DNA of 64,000 bases from assembly GCA_963921935.1 (NCBI GenBank), contig OY998176.1, positions 52,787,813 to 52,851,812 of the forward strand. Reading direction: 5' to 3'. Source of the stretch: Galeruca laticollis (taxonomy: Eukaryota > Arthropoda > Insecta > Coleoptera > Chrysomelidae). How positions within the stretch are numbered: the first letter of the stretch is position 1; every line of letters starts with the position of its first letter. A model generated the notes under the pieces. It was given only the letters and a program-made list of their open reading frames with translations. It did not search any database and was not told where the DNA came from. The translations under genes were made by a program, and so were the position numbers. Shown piece after piece: positions 36,553-48,209 of the stretch.

Positions 36553-36719
36553 CCGCTCCAGAACCCGTGTTGCTTATCTACACTGAGCTTTGTTTTTGTG
36601 TGACAAACTGACAGGTCAGGCGAGATTGTTGATGTGGAATGTGCTCTGACTATAATCTGGTACTGTACTGTTCTATGTTTGTTAACGCCAATACTGTTTG
36701 TAATATTGCCCACGGCTAC

Positions 36720-37228
36720 AGAATGAGAGGTGTTTTAATGTGAATTCTGAGGCGTATTCAACGACAGTTGAAACAGATGATTCGTTTAAAAGTAGAAAAA
36801 TGATGAAAAATACCAAAACTTGAACCTGTCGATGAAGCGTTATGGGTTCGGTGGAAGGAAATATCAAGATTCTTCTATTTTTACCGCCCCATGTTACACC
36901 TATGGATAAGGGTGTCATTGAATGGTTAAAGACAAGATACAGAAGAAAAGATGTCGGCTCTCTGGTGGACAAAACAGAAGGAGGATGTAACCTTTTTGAG
37001 GCAATGAAAAGTTTAAACATAAAAGACTTGCTGCAGCTTGGGACGAAATTAATCAAACCACCCTTCAAAAGGATTGGAAAAAGTTGGCCATCATTGAAAC
37101 AAGAAGAACATGAGACTGATCATGTGCCGCCTTCGATGAAAGCAGAAGTTGAGACTGACAAAATAAAAATATTACAAAATCCACAAGTGTTTCAGCAAGA
37201 TTTCCAGATGACAGATGTAGAAGAGTGA
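36720..37228 (+). pseudogene. Tigger/Jerky-type transposase, C-terminal fragment
   Basis: Frame 36842-37228 contains LFLPPHVTPMDKGVIEWLKTRYRRK; family members have LPPNxTxxxQPMDQGVI, whose Asp is the last catalytic residue, so about four residues are missing here. Downstream AAWDEINQTTLQKDWKKL is read in another frame, showing a shift near 37035. The DNA-binding half and first two catalytic residues are absent. Confidence 0.7.
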
Positions 37229-37430
37229 CTTATTGAAATGTCATTATAGCAATTGGTATCCCTGCTTACTCTAATGCCAATTCGCCAAAAATAATTTTAA
37301 AAAATGCATGAAGCGTTGTGTTTTCTTAATAAAATGTAATTCTGTTAATTAACTTTTCGGTTAAATGAAATTAATTTGAGATATTTTTGTACTAAAAATT
37401 ATATATTAAAGTTAATTTTGTATTTTTTAG
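37229..37430. other. End of intron 4
   Basis: AT-rich; nothing recognised. Confidence 0.5.
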
Positions 37431-37642
37431 ATCGTGACGCTCGACACAACATTACAAGATCCGTAATTAGCAACAACGGCGAAAGTGGTCTTCTTTATAT
37501 GGCTTCTGGAGAAGTTAACCCTATATTGACTCTAGAAAAGAATCAGTTCAAGGGTAATTGCAGAAAATTGTATGGAAACTTCACCACGTGTAAATCTGGA
37601 TTGCAGATAGACGTAGAGAACACAGAAACAATCTATTTCAGA
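37431..37642 (+). CDS. bark: bark exon: beta-helix turns of repeat 3
   Basis: Phase 1 junction completes an Asn codon (A|AT), giving FNRDARHNITRSVISNNGESG. The exon encodes more helix turns (LLYMASGEVNPILTLEKNQF) and ends ENTETIYFR in phase 0. Acceptor TTTTTTAG at 37423-37430, donor GTAAGT at 37643. Confidence 0.9.
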
Positions 37643-38400
37643 GTAAGTCAAGAAAATTCAATTAAACATTAAAGTTTGTCGTAATGAACAATCACAAACT
37701 GATATAGTTTATTTACGATAAAAAGACGATGACGTTGCAAAACAAAATATTGTGATGTTGCCAAGCTGTAGTTTTTTCCTTTACTTAACGAAAACTAGAA
37801 AAGTCAATCTGATGTTAGATTGACAGTTCTTTTTTTCATTGTTCCGTGCCTCGTAGGGCGTAAGTCAAAAATATTTATTTAAAAATAAAAGGCTTGATTA
37901 ATTTAATATAAATATTTATTCATGAAAAACTATGGATAAGATACAAGAAACAATAACCAATCAATTCGAATTAACATTTAATTATTTCACATAGAAGAGG
38001 GTTAAATGACGAACTGTAGGTCCTTATACCTTATTCTATTCTCTATAGAACCATCTTCAAGAGCACTGCAAGGGTTTACGCTAAAAGGAATCAATACAAG
38101 CTGTAATCATCTTCATGCAAATTTAAATATTGTTTTTTTATACAATATATATTATATTTATTATAATAAAAATAGAATGGAAAAGAAAAATATAGATACA
38201 CAAAATAAAATATATAAAAATAAAAAATCTCCCATTTTATCAGTATTATTTATGTAGAGATACTGTGGTCGTTGTTTTAAATTGTGTATTATAAAATAAC
38301 TGTACCTAATTAATTTAATAATAGTTATTAGTTATTTTGAAAATGTGGAAATAAGGCAAATTGGATAAAAATATACAAAAAATAATACACAAGATTTCCA
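37643..38400. other. Start of intron 5
   Basis: AT-rich with no conserved frame. Part of it is probably the flank or end of the transposon whose transposase begins on its right, but no terminal repeat was identified. Confidence 0.4.
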
Positions 38401-39590
38401 CTACTCCACTACAAAATCATCACTATCTTCATCGTCGCTGTCAAAAATAATCAAATCTATCAAATACTACTTCTCTATCCCACCCACCTTGTATATTTTT
38501 TTCAGTGTGCTCTACTGTCTTTGACCAAATATCAGGAGTCACCTTTCCTAAAGACTTTTTCCATACACCTATTACTTGTTCTGTTGAAGAACCATGAGTT
38601 CCCACATGATCCCTAAAAAACTTTTTAACAATGCTCCAAATATGTTCAATTGGGTTGAACATACAGTGGTAAGGGGGAAGTCGAAGCACTTTGTGACCAT
38701 ATTTTTCAGATAATATGTCAGCTTCATATACTGTTGGTGGTTTATTCCTACAAAAATGCATATATTTAAACAAAATAAGTTATCTAAGTATTACCATAAT
38801 ATATTGAAACATGTTTATATCAACTTACCGGTGTACTAAATTCAATAATTGGGTTTTAAGGAAATTATTTTCAAAAGGAATATCATTTTGTATCAACCAG
38901 TTCTGTATATCAGCCTTTTTGGTAGCTGTTGTTGGTACTTTATTGATCACCGTACTGTGATAACTTGCATTATCCATTACAATTGTGGCAGGTTCTTCCA
39001 AGTTCACTAAAAGCTGGTATTCAAACCAATGCAAAAAAATTTCTCGGTTCATTTTACCGTGGTAATCACCATCTTGTTTTTTGGAAGAAAAAACTAGCCC
39101 TGCTCCAGGAATAAATCCAGAAGAGGAACCAGCATGCAATACTATATACCTACAATAAGGAAATAACAAATTATTACTAGGTTTCCTAGATAGACTGCAT
39201 AGCTTAAAACAACTATTAATAATTATATAGATTTAAATAAAATAGTGACTAGTAAATATTTGAAAAGGTCTTAAAATGGCAGGAATGTTAGAACATCATA
39301 AATTAATTGCTAAATTTTATTATTCAATTACCTTGGACCACCAATTTCGGTTTTTTTCAGATCTATGATTATAATCTTGCCAAGAACGTCCAACAGTACC
39401 GTCTTCAAATATCCAGGTCTCATCCAAAAACACAAATTGATATCTTTTTATCTTGACATATTGATGTACAAAATGTACACGCAGTAAGCGGGAGAAGCGG
39501 ACCCCCATTTCGACATTCTCGTTCAAAATTACCATCTCTTGACATTTTCTGTTCAGCTGCTTCGGTATTTTATTAACCACACACTGCAGA
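38401..39590 (-). pseudogene. Intron-containing DDE_3-type transposase, nearly intact
   Basis: Three exons can be traced on the minus strand. Exon A (about 39587-39332) has YQFVFLDETWIFEDGTVGRSW with the first catalytic Asp. Exon B (39149-38829) starts YIVLHAGSSSGF and has ATIVMDNASYHS with the second Asp. Exon C (38747 to about 38410) has LRLPPYHCMFNPIEHIWSIVK with the Glu. Introns have GT/AG borders: donor GTAATT at 39331, acceptor TTGTAG at 39150, donor GTAAGT at 38828, acceptor TTTGTAG at 38748. The B/C join keeps frame (VHR|NKPP). Two likely frameshifts: at an A-run near 39360 before the A/B join, and near 38445, after which an acidic tail DSDDEDSDDFVVE would follow. An acceptor before exon A suggests a further N-terminal exon. 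Family: IS630-like DDE superfamily common in insects; exact family not known to me. Confidence 0.72.
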
Positions 39591-39599
39591 TTTGCCTAA

Positions 39600-40135
39600 A
39601 TAATTAGTTATGAAAATAACTGTTTTTTTAATCTAAAAGAAGCAATGAATTTGAAAGCACCAAAAATACTTGTAAATATACGATGATCGAATGTCAATAA
39701 ACGTCAAAACAAACTGGGGAATTTTACCAGTTGATTTGACGTCTTGAAGTTTTGCCAACCCGTTAGCTGTAAATTGCTCTGGCTGTTGAGGATAAATTGT
39801 ATTCATGGTTGGTAAATTAATATTTACTCTGATAAGCAGGATAGTAACTAAAAATTACATCATCGTCTTCTTATCGTAGAAGATATGATTTTATTTATTG
39901 GTACAACAATTATGCATCTGATGTGAGTGGGGTAATTGCCCCCCCTCTCTGTATCCGCGCTTGTTGACAAGGGCGGCAACTTTTTTTCCTTGGCGTAGCA
40001 TTATAGGTATTGTATGATTTTGCGACTCATTTCTTGCAGTATTATAGCTGTTATACTATAGCTGTTATACCCTACAGCTGAAAAGAGGATTGTAAAATTT
40101 TCCACATTTAAGCGAGTTTTTTTTTTCAATTTTAG
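39600..40135. other. End of intron 5
   Basis: May include the 5' part of the transposon above. TAGCTGTTATAC occurs twice in tandem at about 40045-40072. Ends in acceptor TTCAATTTTAG at 40125-40135. Confidence 0.45.
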
Positions 40136-40488
40136 AGCAACTTAGTTGAACAAAACCAAGGTGGTTTGTACATTCGAGCCAATTCGAGAGGTTTCGCTAC
40201 ATCTCTCAGGGGTTTCATCCATAACAACCTATTTGTCAACAATTCGAATCTTCCTGCTTTATACGTCGAAGGTAAATCTTCGTCATACCAAGCAGTCACC
40301 ATATACAGAAACTACTTTAGCAGAAACCAAGCGCAATATCATAATAATATTGTGCTGAAACAAGTTGTATCAAACTTCACCTATAATTATTTGAAACGGA
40401 ATACTGGACTACAAAATTTGGAAATATCTGGATTCGATGGAGGTAGTTTGAATATTTATCAAAGTACATCTCATAACGGATTTTATAA
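40136..40488 (+). CDS. bark: bark exon: beta-helix turns of repeat 3
   Basis: Phase 0 start (SNLVEQNQGGLYIRANSRG), then repeated turns FIHNNLFVNNSNLPALYVEG, YRNYFSRNQAQYHNNIVL and FTYNYLKRNTGLQNLEI. It ends GFYK in phase 2 before GTAAGT at 40489. The Asn-rich ladder fits the parallel beta-helix of this protein. Confidence 0.91.
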
Positions 40489-41114
40489 GTAAGTATATAT
40501 TAGAGTGAGAGCAAAGTCCCGCCAGACATACGTTAAAGTATAGTTCAACTGTAATATTACTGTCGTGCCGAGGCAGTGAAATTTTCTAGAAATGTCATTG
40601 CATGGTGTAATGATTAAAGGACCATATAGTAAACCATTTTATGTACCCAGGCCATTAATTTGGGAAACACTTACCTCCAATATGTGGGAACTTAATAAAA
40701 ACCATATCTTCCAAAAATCAGTGGGATATAGTATACGAACACATTTACAACAGTATACATTTAACCCTGACCAACATCAACAATTCGTTGACCATAGTTA
40801 CACTTACGACTAACACTATATAATTATTGTTTCTATCAAAATTATATTATTTATATATGTGCTGTTTCGATATAAATATATTATGGAGTACATAAACTTT
40901 CATTAACATTGAAAAGCCTAACCCTGTACGGTTTCGTTGTTTATAATATTACTCGCGTCTTTCTTAAAACTTGTTTTAATAAATAACTGAAATAAACGTC
41001 TTTTTAATTGATCGTGGCTTACAAGTAAATTAATTAACCTTATTAATTTCCCAACGACCTTTTGGTTCAATAATCGTCACAATGGCTTGGGGAAACGTGG
41101 AACGTCATATTTAA
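40489..41114. other. Start of intron 6, with an unrecognised 73-codon frame
   Basis: A + strand frame at 40592-40813 (MSLHGVMIKGPYSKPFYVPRP) has no recognised relatives, no splice context and no nearby motif. It is more likely a transposon scrap or a chance frame than a gene. Confidence 0.3.
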
Positions 41115-41326
41115 CCCGGCGCGTGTGTGGTGAACTTTCGTAACTTCATGTATGTGCTGGGGTTATAATCACCCCACATGTAAAAAAATCATAATTTGCG
41201 ATTTACTGATTTTTTATTTATTTTCGTTGTATTGTCCTGTTCAAAGACAATTTTATGCAGAAAAAAAATTATTACTCATGTTTCAATAAAAAGAAATAAT
41301 AAATAACATATGTAGGCTTATTGTTT

Positions 41327-42470
41327 CTAGAATAAAGAAAGTACATTCACTAAAAATAGATGCATTAAAAACCTAATAAGATAAAAATGAAAAAAAAACC
41401 TATACTTATTAACAAATGTATGCAAATAATTATAGAAAAAACAGAATCGTAAAAAAATTTCAGATAAAAAAGTTATGATTGCTTTATTTTCGAAGCAACT
41501 TTGGCATAAGCTTATGACGTGTTCCAAACAAAGAAATGTATCGCAGTTTGCACATTTTTTTGACAATTACGATCTTTATTTCTTGTACATAAACCACATC
41601 TTCAATACGTTTTTGCCTCTTCGGTTCATTATTTCTATTTTCTGTAGCTTCACCAACGCACTTTTTGATCCTCGTTCTGAGTGCAACACTTATTCGTATA
41701 TTATCACGTCGAGATGATAGGTGGCCTTGTACTAATGACTTTCCAAGATTCTGTAAAAACAAAGGCCTCTTCTGATGCATATCACCTGAATTACTTTGGT
41801 AAATGAGCCTTGCGTTTATAGCGCTAATATTCATTATATGAAAACACATGGTGAGTGGCCGTCGCTTACTATTTCGCGAAACGCCATAACTTCCACAAAG
41901 CTCATCCACCACATCCACGCCTCCATTTGTGAAATTATAAAATTCTATAATTTCAGGCGTGTTTGCAATTTTATTATTATGGTGTAATGTTGAAGCTACC
42001 AAAACAATTTTTCCTTTTTTAGGTACGTAAGATAAAAGTTACTTTTTCTTGAAACCCAAATAATGTTGAATGAACTTCACGATTTTTTTAATTTAAAAAG
42101 ACCGGAGGAATTTTTTTTTATTTTTTCTGACTGTCTCGACTGAAATCAATCTATGACTGTTTAAAAGCTGATTCATCAGTGGGAAGTTCGTAAACCAATT
42201 ATCAAATGTGAAATTGCGGTTTTCCGGCGACCACTATGAAATATGGCACATTTCATACAGTTTTCTCTTAGTGAAAATTTTAAATTGCAAACAATTTCAA
42301 CACGGAAACGAACGAACGGCATACCCGTGTGAAAATTTATATGACCTTTAGCAAAGTGTTATTTTTTTTCAGTAATATTTTCTACATGAACTAAAAGTGG
42401 TAAAATATGATAACAAAGTCATGCAGTATTGAAAGAAATTTAATGACTTCTCTGTACGAAACATTTGAAT
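41327..42470 (-). pseudogene. piggyBac transposase, C-terminal remnant
   Basis: Frame 42002-41484 reads IIEFYNFTNGGVDVVDELCG with the conserved GGVDxxD, then SRNSKRRPLTMCFHIMNISAINA, both typical of the region after the last catalytic Asp. After a frameshift near 41560 the Cys-rich C-terminal domain appears as KKCANCDTFLCLEHVISLCQSC. Upstream of 42002 only broken pieces such as HLIIGLRTSH (near 42200) remain. The catalytic centre is missing. Confidence 0.82.
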
Positions 42471-42779
42471 AATTCAATTATATATCTAAAAACGGGAACT
42501 CAATTTTTTCCAATTTATTAATAGTTTTAGAAGTGAATAGTTTTGGTTAATTATAAAAATTTTAAAAAGACTTTATGTTATCTAATAAATTACATCATCT
42601 GATCACAATAATTTGTGTTGTAGTTCTCGACTATCAATGTCATAAAAAATAAGGTTTCCTTTTACATAAAATACTGTACTTTAAAAAGCTTGCATATTAT
42701 TACCTAGTGGTGGTGTATGATGTAAGGATTGAAAAGGTACAGCAATTTTAAGTCTTTTGCGACATGTACTTGTAAGTGC

Positions 42780-43070
42780 ATCATCATCATAATGTTCTTC
42801 ACACAACCTTTGATCATTAGATGTATAAACTTAAGATTATTGACCTTTTCTCTGACGTCATTAATATCTGATAACATATCCGACATAATTGTCAAGTGGC
42901 ATCTCTTTCTATTAATAGTGAAGAATAGAACAAAATAATTTGACATTTGTTGGTTATGTTACCAGATATTAATGACGTCAGGGTAAAGGTCAATAATTTT
43001 AAGTGTAAGGAAGTTCTAAAATGTTGTACCACTGTTCTTTGATTAATGTCAGATGAAAATTTGAAAAACG
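42780..43070. repeat. Imperfect inverted repeat inside the piggyBac element
   Basis: TTGACCTTTTCTCTGACGTC with ATTAATATCTG at 42840-42872 is mirrored by CAGATATTAATGACGTCAGG plus GTAAAGGTCAATA at 42962-42994. Further out the match is weaker. It looks like a small hairpin element inserted in the piggyBac copy. Confidence 0.6.
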
Positions 43071-43725
43071 TTTTGTTCTTAAACCCAAATTGCGACGTGG
43101 TCAAAAATATTTACTATTCTAAAATTTTTGCAATAAAACTATGACGAATTATACCTGGTAATGACATTTTAAAGGTTCACTTACTATTATTTACTTTATT
43201 AGAACGGAAAACCTAAATAAATTTAAAAAAACTATACTAATTTTACTCATCCTTATAACTTGCAACCATAACCATATTTATAGTAATTTTTATTTTTGAC
43301 ACTTTACTTTGACAATCACAATCCGGATTCACACAAACCAATGTAAAATTGATTTTGTATATTTTCATTTTTAGTGACTTAAAAGTTAATATGCTAGGAT
43401 ATTTTATGATATTTATCCACATTAAAGACAATATGTTGAAATTTATTGTCATATATAATATTTTATATTGTTTTATTCTATTTTGTTTATGTAAAACAGT
43501 CTTGTAGTTCGCGCAACTGCAGAGATCCATGCGCGGGCAGCAGCGCAGGAACGCTGTGCCACTTGTCGCCTATGCATCAAACAGTCTCTTTTATTATTTG
43601 TCTATGGTGTAGACGCTGGCATATCCAGCCACTGAAAATAACGGGAACATAAGTACTCACCGAGTAAACCACGTTTAAAATTTTGTTCGGGTGATTTTCA
43701 CCCCACCACACACACGGCGGGTTAA

Positions 43726-43931
43726 AATACATAGCGCAATGTTATCAAGATAGTTCAATTCAATTCTGTTCAGTAGTACGGTAATCTCAAGATAAATGTT
43801 GTTCATTTAAATTATGCTAAGTGAATATAAATCAGAATAAACTTGTAGAAAGTAACGTTATATGATTATGAATGGAGCACTTCTTATACCGGCTCTATGT
43901 TGCTATTTTTAAATATAGCTAATGTATTACT
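43726..43931. other. Intron 6 sequence between piggyBac and Crypton-like elements
   Basis: Nothing recognised. Confidence 0.4.
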
Positions 43932-45095
43932 AGGGAGGAAAGTGCCACTTTTCCTCCCGCAGGATGTAGTAAGCATCCAAGGGAGGAAAAGGCACTTTAC
44001 TCCCATGTGATACATATGATTTTTCCTCCTACCCACCTTTTTTTGAAAATTTATTTACGACACAAATAGGTAACGAATATAATTAAGAACACAAGAATTA
44101 TTTATTAAACAAATTTATCAATATATGTTATACAATTAAGTACATAGTATTGTTTAACTATATTTTAGAATTATTTATGTTAATATTGAATGTGCAGTTT
44201 TGAGCAGCACTTATATGAACACCATTGGAAGAAGATAGGGTTTGAACAGGAGCTTTAGTATTTGAAATATTTTCGCTTAGCACATTGTAATGGTGGTAAC
44301 TTCTAGAAGTGCTTGGCTGATTTTGATCAAGTTCAGGTTCTACATTATTTCCCATAATTTGATCAGAAATTTTTCTTTTTTTTGTGTAAGATTGTTCTAC
44401 ATAACTTTCTGCGATATTGGTTGATTTCCAACCGCCATGCTGTTTTAGAGCTAAAATATCCCCACCAGCGTTTACTAACAGAGTTGCTCTGAAGTTCTTC
44501 TGAAACTGTGCTCTGTGTAATGTTCGGCATTTGGAAGATTGAGATATTCTGCAATTTTTTGTGGTATTTTGGATATACTATTTTTGCCAACCACTTGATT
44601 TATACATTTACACATATACCTGTCTTTAGATTTTTGTGGTAGTAAGGTTAATGACGCTATGTTAGCTTGTTCCTTAATATTAGGTGGTGTATTTGGAAAT
44701 TCAAAATCACTTGAATCGTTCTCCATTTTTCAAAAATTCAACTGAGTTTAATGAATGTAGTGACTTTGCACCTCAAAAGTCAACCGCCGTGTTTACTGTC
44801 AGTGAGCCACAGCATACTATGCTTTTCTTATTCTGAACTCAAAAAACGTATATCTAAGATTCCTGAAGTTGAAAGTTGTATTGAAGAACTACGTTGAAGT
44901 AACATTAATGTTTGATTTTTACCAAAAAACAGGATATACAGGATGTTCTAGAAATTATGGAAACAATATGAATATAATAAATTCACAAGTTTCATCGTTT
45001 ACAACTTACTTGAAATGAGGGGGAGGAAAAATACTTTCCTCCCTAGGGAGGAAAGTATGAGTTTCCTCCCTTATTTGAGGGAGGAAAGTGTGTAA
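43932..45095 (-). mobile_element. Crypton-derived element with GGGAGGAAA end motifs
   Basis: Both ends carry repeated AGGGAGGAAAGT in direct and inverted form (43932, 43954 inverted, 43980; 45020, 45035 inverted, 45045, 45065 inverted, 45078). Between them the minus strand encodes remains of a tyrosine recombinase. The element has no clear terminal inverted repeat, as expected of Cryptons. Its N-terminal and C-terminal coding parts are joined with the middle lost. Confidence 0.65.
44158..44726 (-). pseudogene. Crypton-type tyrosine recombinase, internally deleted
   Basis: The minus strand frame starts MENDSSDFEFPNTPP at 44726, with LTLLPQKSKDRY like the start of a SAM-like core-binding domain. 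It runs into YTEHSFRRTS (44500-44530), the HxxR box of tyrosine recombinases. After a one-base shift near 44495 it continues ATLLVNAGGDILALKQHGGW and KSTNIAESYVEQS: the second His/Trp box and the Tyr nucleophile (ESY). The frame goes on to 44158 with a Ser/Asn-rich tail. The first catalytic Arg and most of the N-terminal domain are missing between about 44590 and 44640. Identification rests on the HxxR...HGGW...Y spacing; a cellular recombinase-like relative (for example a domesticated Crypton) is the alternative. Confidence 0.65.
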
Positions 45096-45126
45096 TATTT
45101 TGAATTTTCAGTAGTAATATCACTTA

Positions 45127-45230
45127 GAGGTTAAATTATTTCCGGAAATTTTTTCGAGTTCATGAATATTTTTAAAATTTTCTAAAAATATTTATGAACG
45201 AGGAAAAATTTCCGGAAATAATTTAACCTC
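45127..45230. repeat. 104-bp near-perfect palindrome
   Basis: GAGGTTAAATTATTTCCGG at 45127 is mirrored by CCGGAAATAATTTAACCTC ending at 45230. The arms meet near 45178 with almost no loop (AATATTTTTAAAA / TTTTCTAAAAATATT). Confidence 0.85.
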
Positions 45231-46980
45231 GAGTAATATTCGGTTTGAAAATTCCAAAAAACCAAATTGTTATTTTTTCAATCTCAATAATGCCAAAATT
45301 TACTTTTTCGCAAAACCTATCTACGATGCGAGAAAAGTAATGATTTACCCCAAAAAAAGTTTGCGATATTTTTTTGAGTTATTTTTACGTTTTTCAGTGA
45401 GAATAACACGAAAAAGGGGTTTTTAGAAAAAAAATCCTGTCTGCATGTCGTTGTTGTCATCGGCTACTTTTTATAATTATATCTAGTCAGTCTTTCCAAT
45501 TCATAAACGTAGCTGCTACGAATTTTTTTAGGGTAAATTTTAATAAAAAGTTTTTGGTCAACTTTAACCCTGTATAATTCCTACAATTATTGAATGGAAG
45601 AAACGAAACATGGTCAGTATTTAAGATTCATCTTTCCTCTATCAAATGGTATAGGAACAAAATCGACATATTTTGTAGTTTCGGAATAATAGAATTTTAT
45701 ATGTCAAAAAGTTTTTAAAAATTTCGAGGTCCTGGATAAAAACTTGAAATATAGTAAACATACGGCAAAAATGAGATAAAATATCATGTATTTTTACCGG
45801 AGGATTCCATTTTTGCCATCCGTTTTCCGAAATCCTCATTAATGAAATTAAAAAATATTTTCAGAAAGTTTTTTCAAATAGATTATTTGAAAAAAAAATT
45901 ATGGTTGGTAACTTATAGTCTCATTCGATTCGTCGTGAACGAAAAGCTCTAATTACAAATTCTTATGAAAATCGTATCATAACAACTATTTTTAAAACTC
46001 GCAAATATTACGATTTCTGGTGTTTTTATTTTTTTAAGACTGTCAAATAGTTCTTGCGGAGAAACTAATTTGCTCATTGTATTTTTCGTCCCCGAAAACC
46101 CCTTTCTCTAGATTTTCATTCAAATCGCAGCATAAAAGTTACCGGCCCCCCTTTTAATGGGTCCTGGCTAAAATTTCAAGTTACAGTTTTACAGATAAAA
46201 ATTCGTTTTGGAGAATTTTCAATGTTGGGACCGTCTTCCTGGGCCAATTTTCCACCGTGTACCAAATTTCGTATCAATCGGAGCATTTTGAAAATTTGCC
46301 CTTTAAAGTCGGTTCTGACACCTTGTTAAACGGCAACATGAGCTTGGTCTTTGAAGGAGAAGGAAAAATTGTAGAAAAAAATTAAAAAACTGTCGTATAG
46401 AGGATAAAAAAGTATGAACATTTGTGTAGAAATTGAGCCACCCAAAAAATCTGAGGGGGGTCAAATATTAATAAAAAAATGTTGACCGTGTACCTGATGC
46501 TGAAGTATGATAGTTCATAATAGGTACGCCACAAGGAAAATATGCCCCCTCATGGACAAAGCTTGCCCCCCTAACTACATTGAAATTAATGGACAAATAA
46601 CTTTTTTTGCGAAATATTGAAAATGACTAAAAATGTAAAGGGGGCTTACATACGTACATATACATTTTTTAGCTTTTATAAAAGAAGTATATTTTGCCTA
46701 ATAATTCCGAAAATTCGATGTTCAAACATTTCGAAATTATTTTTTCACAACCCTGTATATACTCAGGAAAACTCTAATTTTTTCTCTATCGATTGGTATA
46801 TATAGTTTAATCATTGTGTCGAAAAGAAGGCGCCACAGGACGCGCTAAATTTTGCGGTTAAAATTTTTTTCGACCACCGTTACTATATACCGAAAGGGCG
46901 CATGGCTAAAAACATCCTCTCCAACTTCCACGTTCAATTCCGCTTCATTGCTGGAGGCTCATTAGGGGGACCCTAAAAAT
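45231..46980. other. Intron 6, unclassified AT-rich repeat-like sequence
   Basis: No coding frame with family features. Long stretches look like decayed non-autonomous repeats but no ends could be defined. Confidence 0.35.
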
Positions 46981-47094
46981 ATTTCAAACCCATGACGACT
47001 ATAGACACTCCAAATCCGGAAGATCCCCCGAAAATCACGATTCCAGCATCAATATTTAGTGAATGCTGGACCCCCAAAAAAGGGAGGGAGGGGG

Positions 47095-47310
47095 AATGTA
47101 AATGTTCTTTCGAACCAGGATTTAAATGTTCCTTCGAGCCAGGATTTAAATGGCCTTTGAGTCGAACGAATCCACATATTGTTCTTCGTGTCTGGATTGA
47201 TCCATAAATGATCCTTTTAGTCGAACGAATCCGCAGATGATTCTTCGAGTCCAGTTCAAATCCGCAAACGGTCCTCCGAGTAGCAAAATGAATCCCCAAA
47301 AGTCCGCTCG
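47095..47310. repeat. Degenerate minisatellite-like block
   Basis: Starts with two nearly identical 24-bp units (AAATGTTCTTTCGAACCAGG and AAATGTTCCTTCGAGCCAGG, each followed by ATTT) and continues with looser copies of a unit containing TTCGAGTCnAACGAATCCGCA. At least seven partial units can be counted by eye. Confidence 0.65.
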
Positions 47311-48083
47311 AGGCTTCTAGTTCCTCATGTTTAAATAAAAATATTTTTTTCTTAGCAACTGCGTATTGCAAACTCTAATGTAAATTTAAGTGATTACACG
47401 GCTGTTACGGAGTGTATATTATGTAAATAAAATTGAGACGCTACAATTTCTGAGTTTTATTTGAAGTTAACGTCGACGAAGAAAACCGGCCCAAAAAAAG
47501 GAAACACAGCTCGGAAGCGACGGGAATGTATTAAGTCCCTTCAAATCCGCACAGGTCCTATAAATCCAAATATACCACATTCTCGGTTTTTTAGCACGAT
47601 GTGCAGCCTCCGGAGTATATATAAGTTTTAATCTTTAAAGCCGTTTATTTTCATTAATTATTTGACGACAAACAAAAAGCAGTTCATGAACAAATATATT
47701 TTGCGTCGCTGTTTGGGCACCAAAGGATTCTTATCTTATATATTATTAATTTCTACTTATTCTAGTTGCAGGAAAATACCAGTTTAGAACTCAGCTTCTT
47801 ATATTTTAACATTTTATATCAATTTTGGGTTACTACAAGTGACATCAAATTAGAATTTGAACGATTTATCATAAAAGGGGGGTACATAACAGATTTAGTA
47901 TGCTTCACAGTTTCGGCAGCGATTTTAGCCTATAAATTGTTGATTTCTACTTTTTGTAATTGCTTGGAAATAACATTTTAAAACTGAATATGAACTCCAT
48001 ACCTGGCAGGCCCTGGCTCTTATCCTATACGTGTCCTTCCACTTCTCACATAGACTATAAATAAAACGATTTTTATTTTACAG
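47311..48083. other. End of intron 6
   Basis: Nothing recognised. Acceptor TTTATTTTACAG at 48072-48083. Confidence 0.45.
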
Positions 48084-48209
48084 TAATTTTGCAGTGCAAA
48101 GGGATACTAGATCGACCATAGTAGCAGGAACTGCAGGCCAGCATTACGTAGACAATATATTCTTCAATCCTGATAATGATTACGAAATAATAACAGTTAA
48201 TAGATCATT
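48084..48209 (+). CDS. bark: bark exon: small linker exon of repeat 3
   Basis: Phase 2 junction completes Asn (AA|T), giving NNFAVQRDTRSTIVAG, then QHYVDNIFFNPDNDYEI and VNRSL. The FNPDNDYEI segment corresponds to ENPDSKYEIG in repeat 1, supporting the assignment. Donor GTAAGT at 48210, phase 2. Confidence 0.85.

Larger units (their letters stand above)
41115..43721 (-). mobile_element. piggyBac element with TTAA target duplications
   Basis: Ends are CCCGGCGCGTGTGTGGTGAA at 41115 and, at 43721, the complement of CCCGCCGTGTGTGTGGTGGG. Both are bordered by TTAA (41111-41114 and 43722-43725), the exact target of the piggyBac superfamily. Near both ends a second short mirrored motif occurs (GGGTTATAATCACCCC and GGGTGATTTTCACCCC). 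The transposase on the minus strand is reduced to its C-terminal part, so the copy is non-autonomous. Confidence 0.92.

Noticed and set aside
44363..44590. 75-codon minus-strand frame beginning MAKIVYPKYHKK
   Set aside because: It is out of frame with the tyrosine recombinase motifs on the same strand.
47099..47371. 132-codon minus-strand frame with repeated HLNPGSKE
   Set aside because: The repeat is the translation of the minisatellite-like block; no protein family features.
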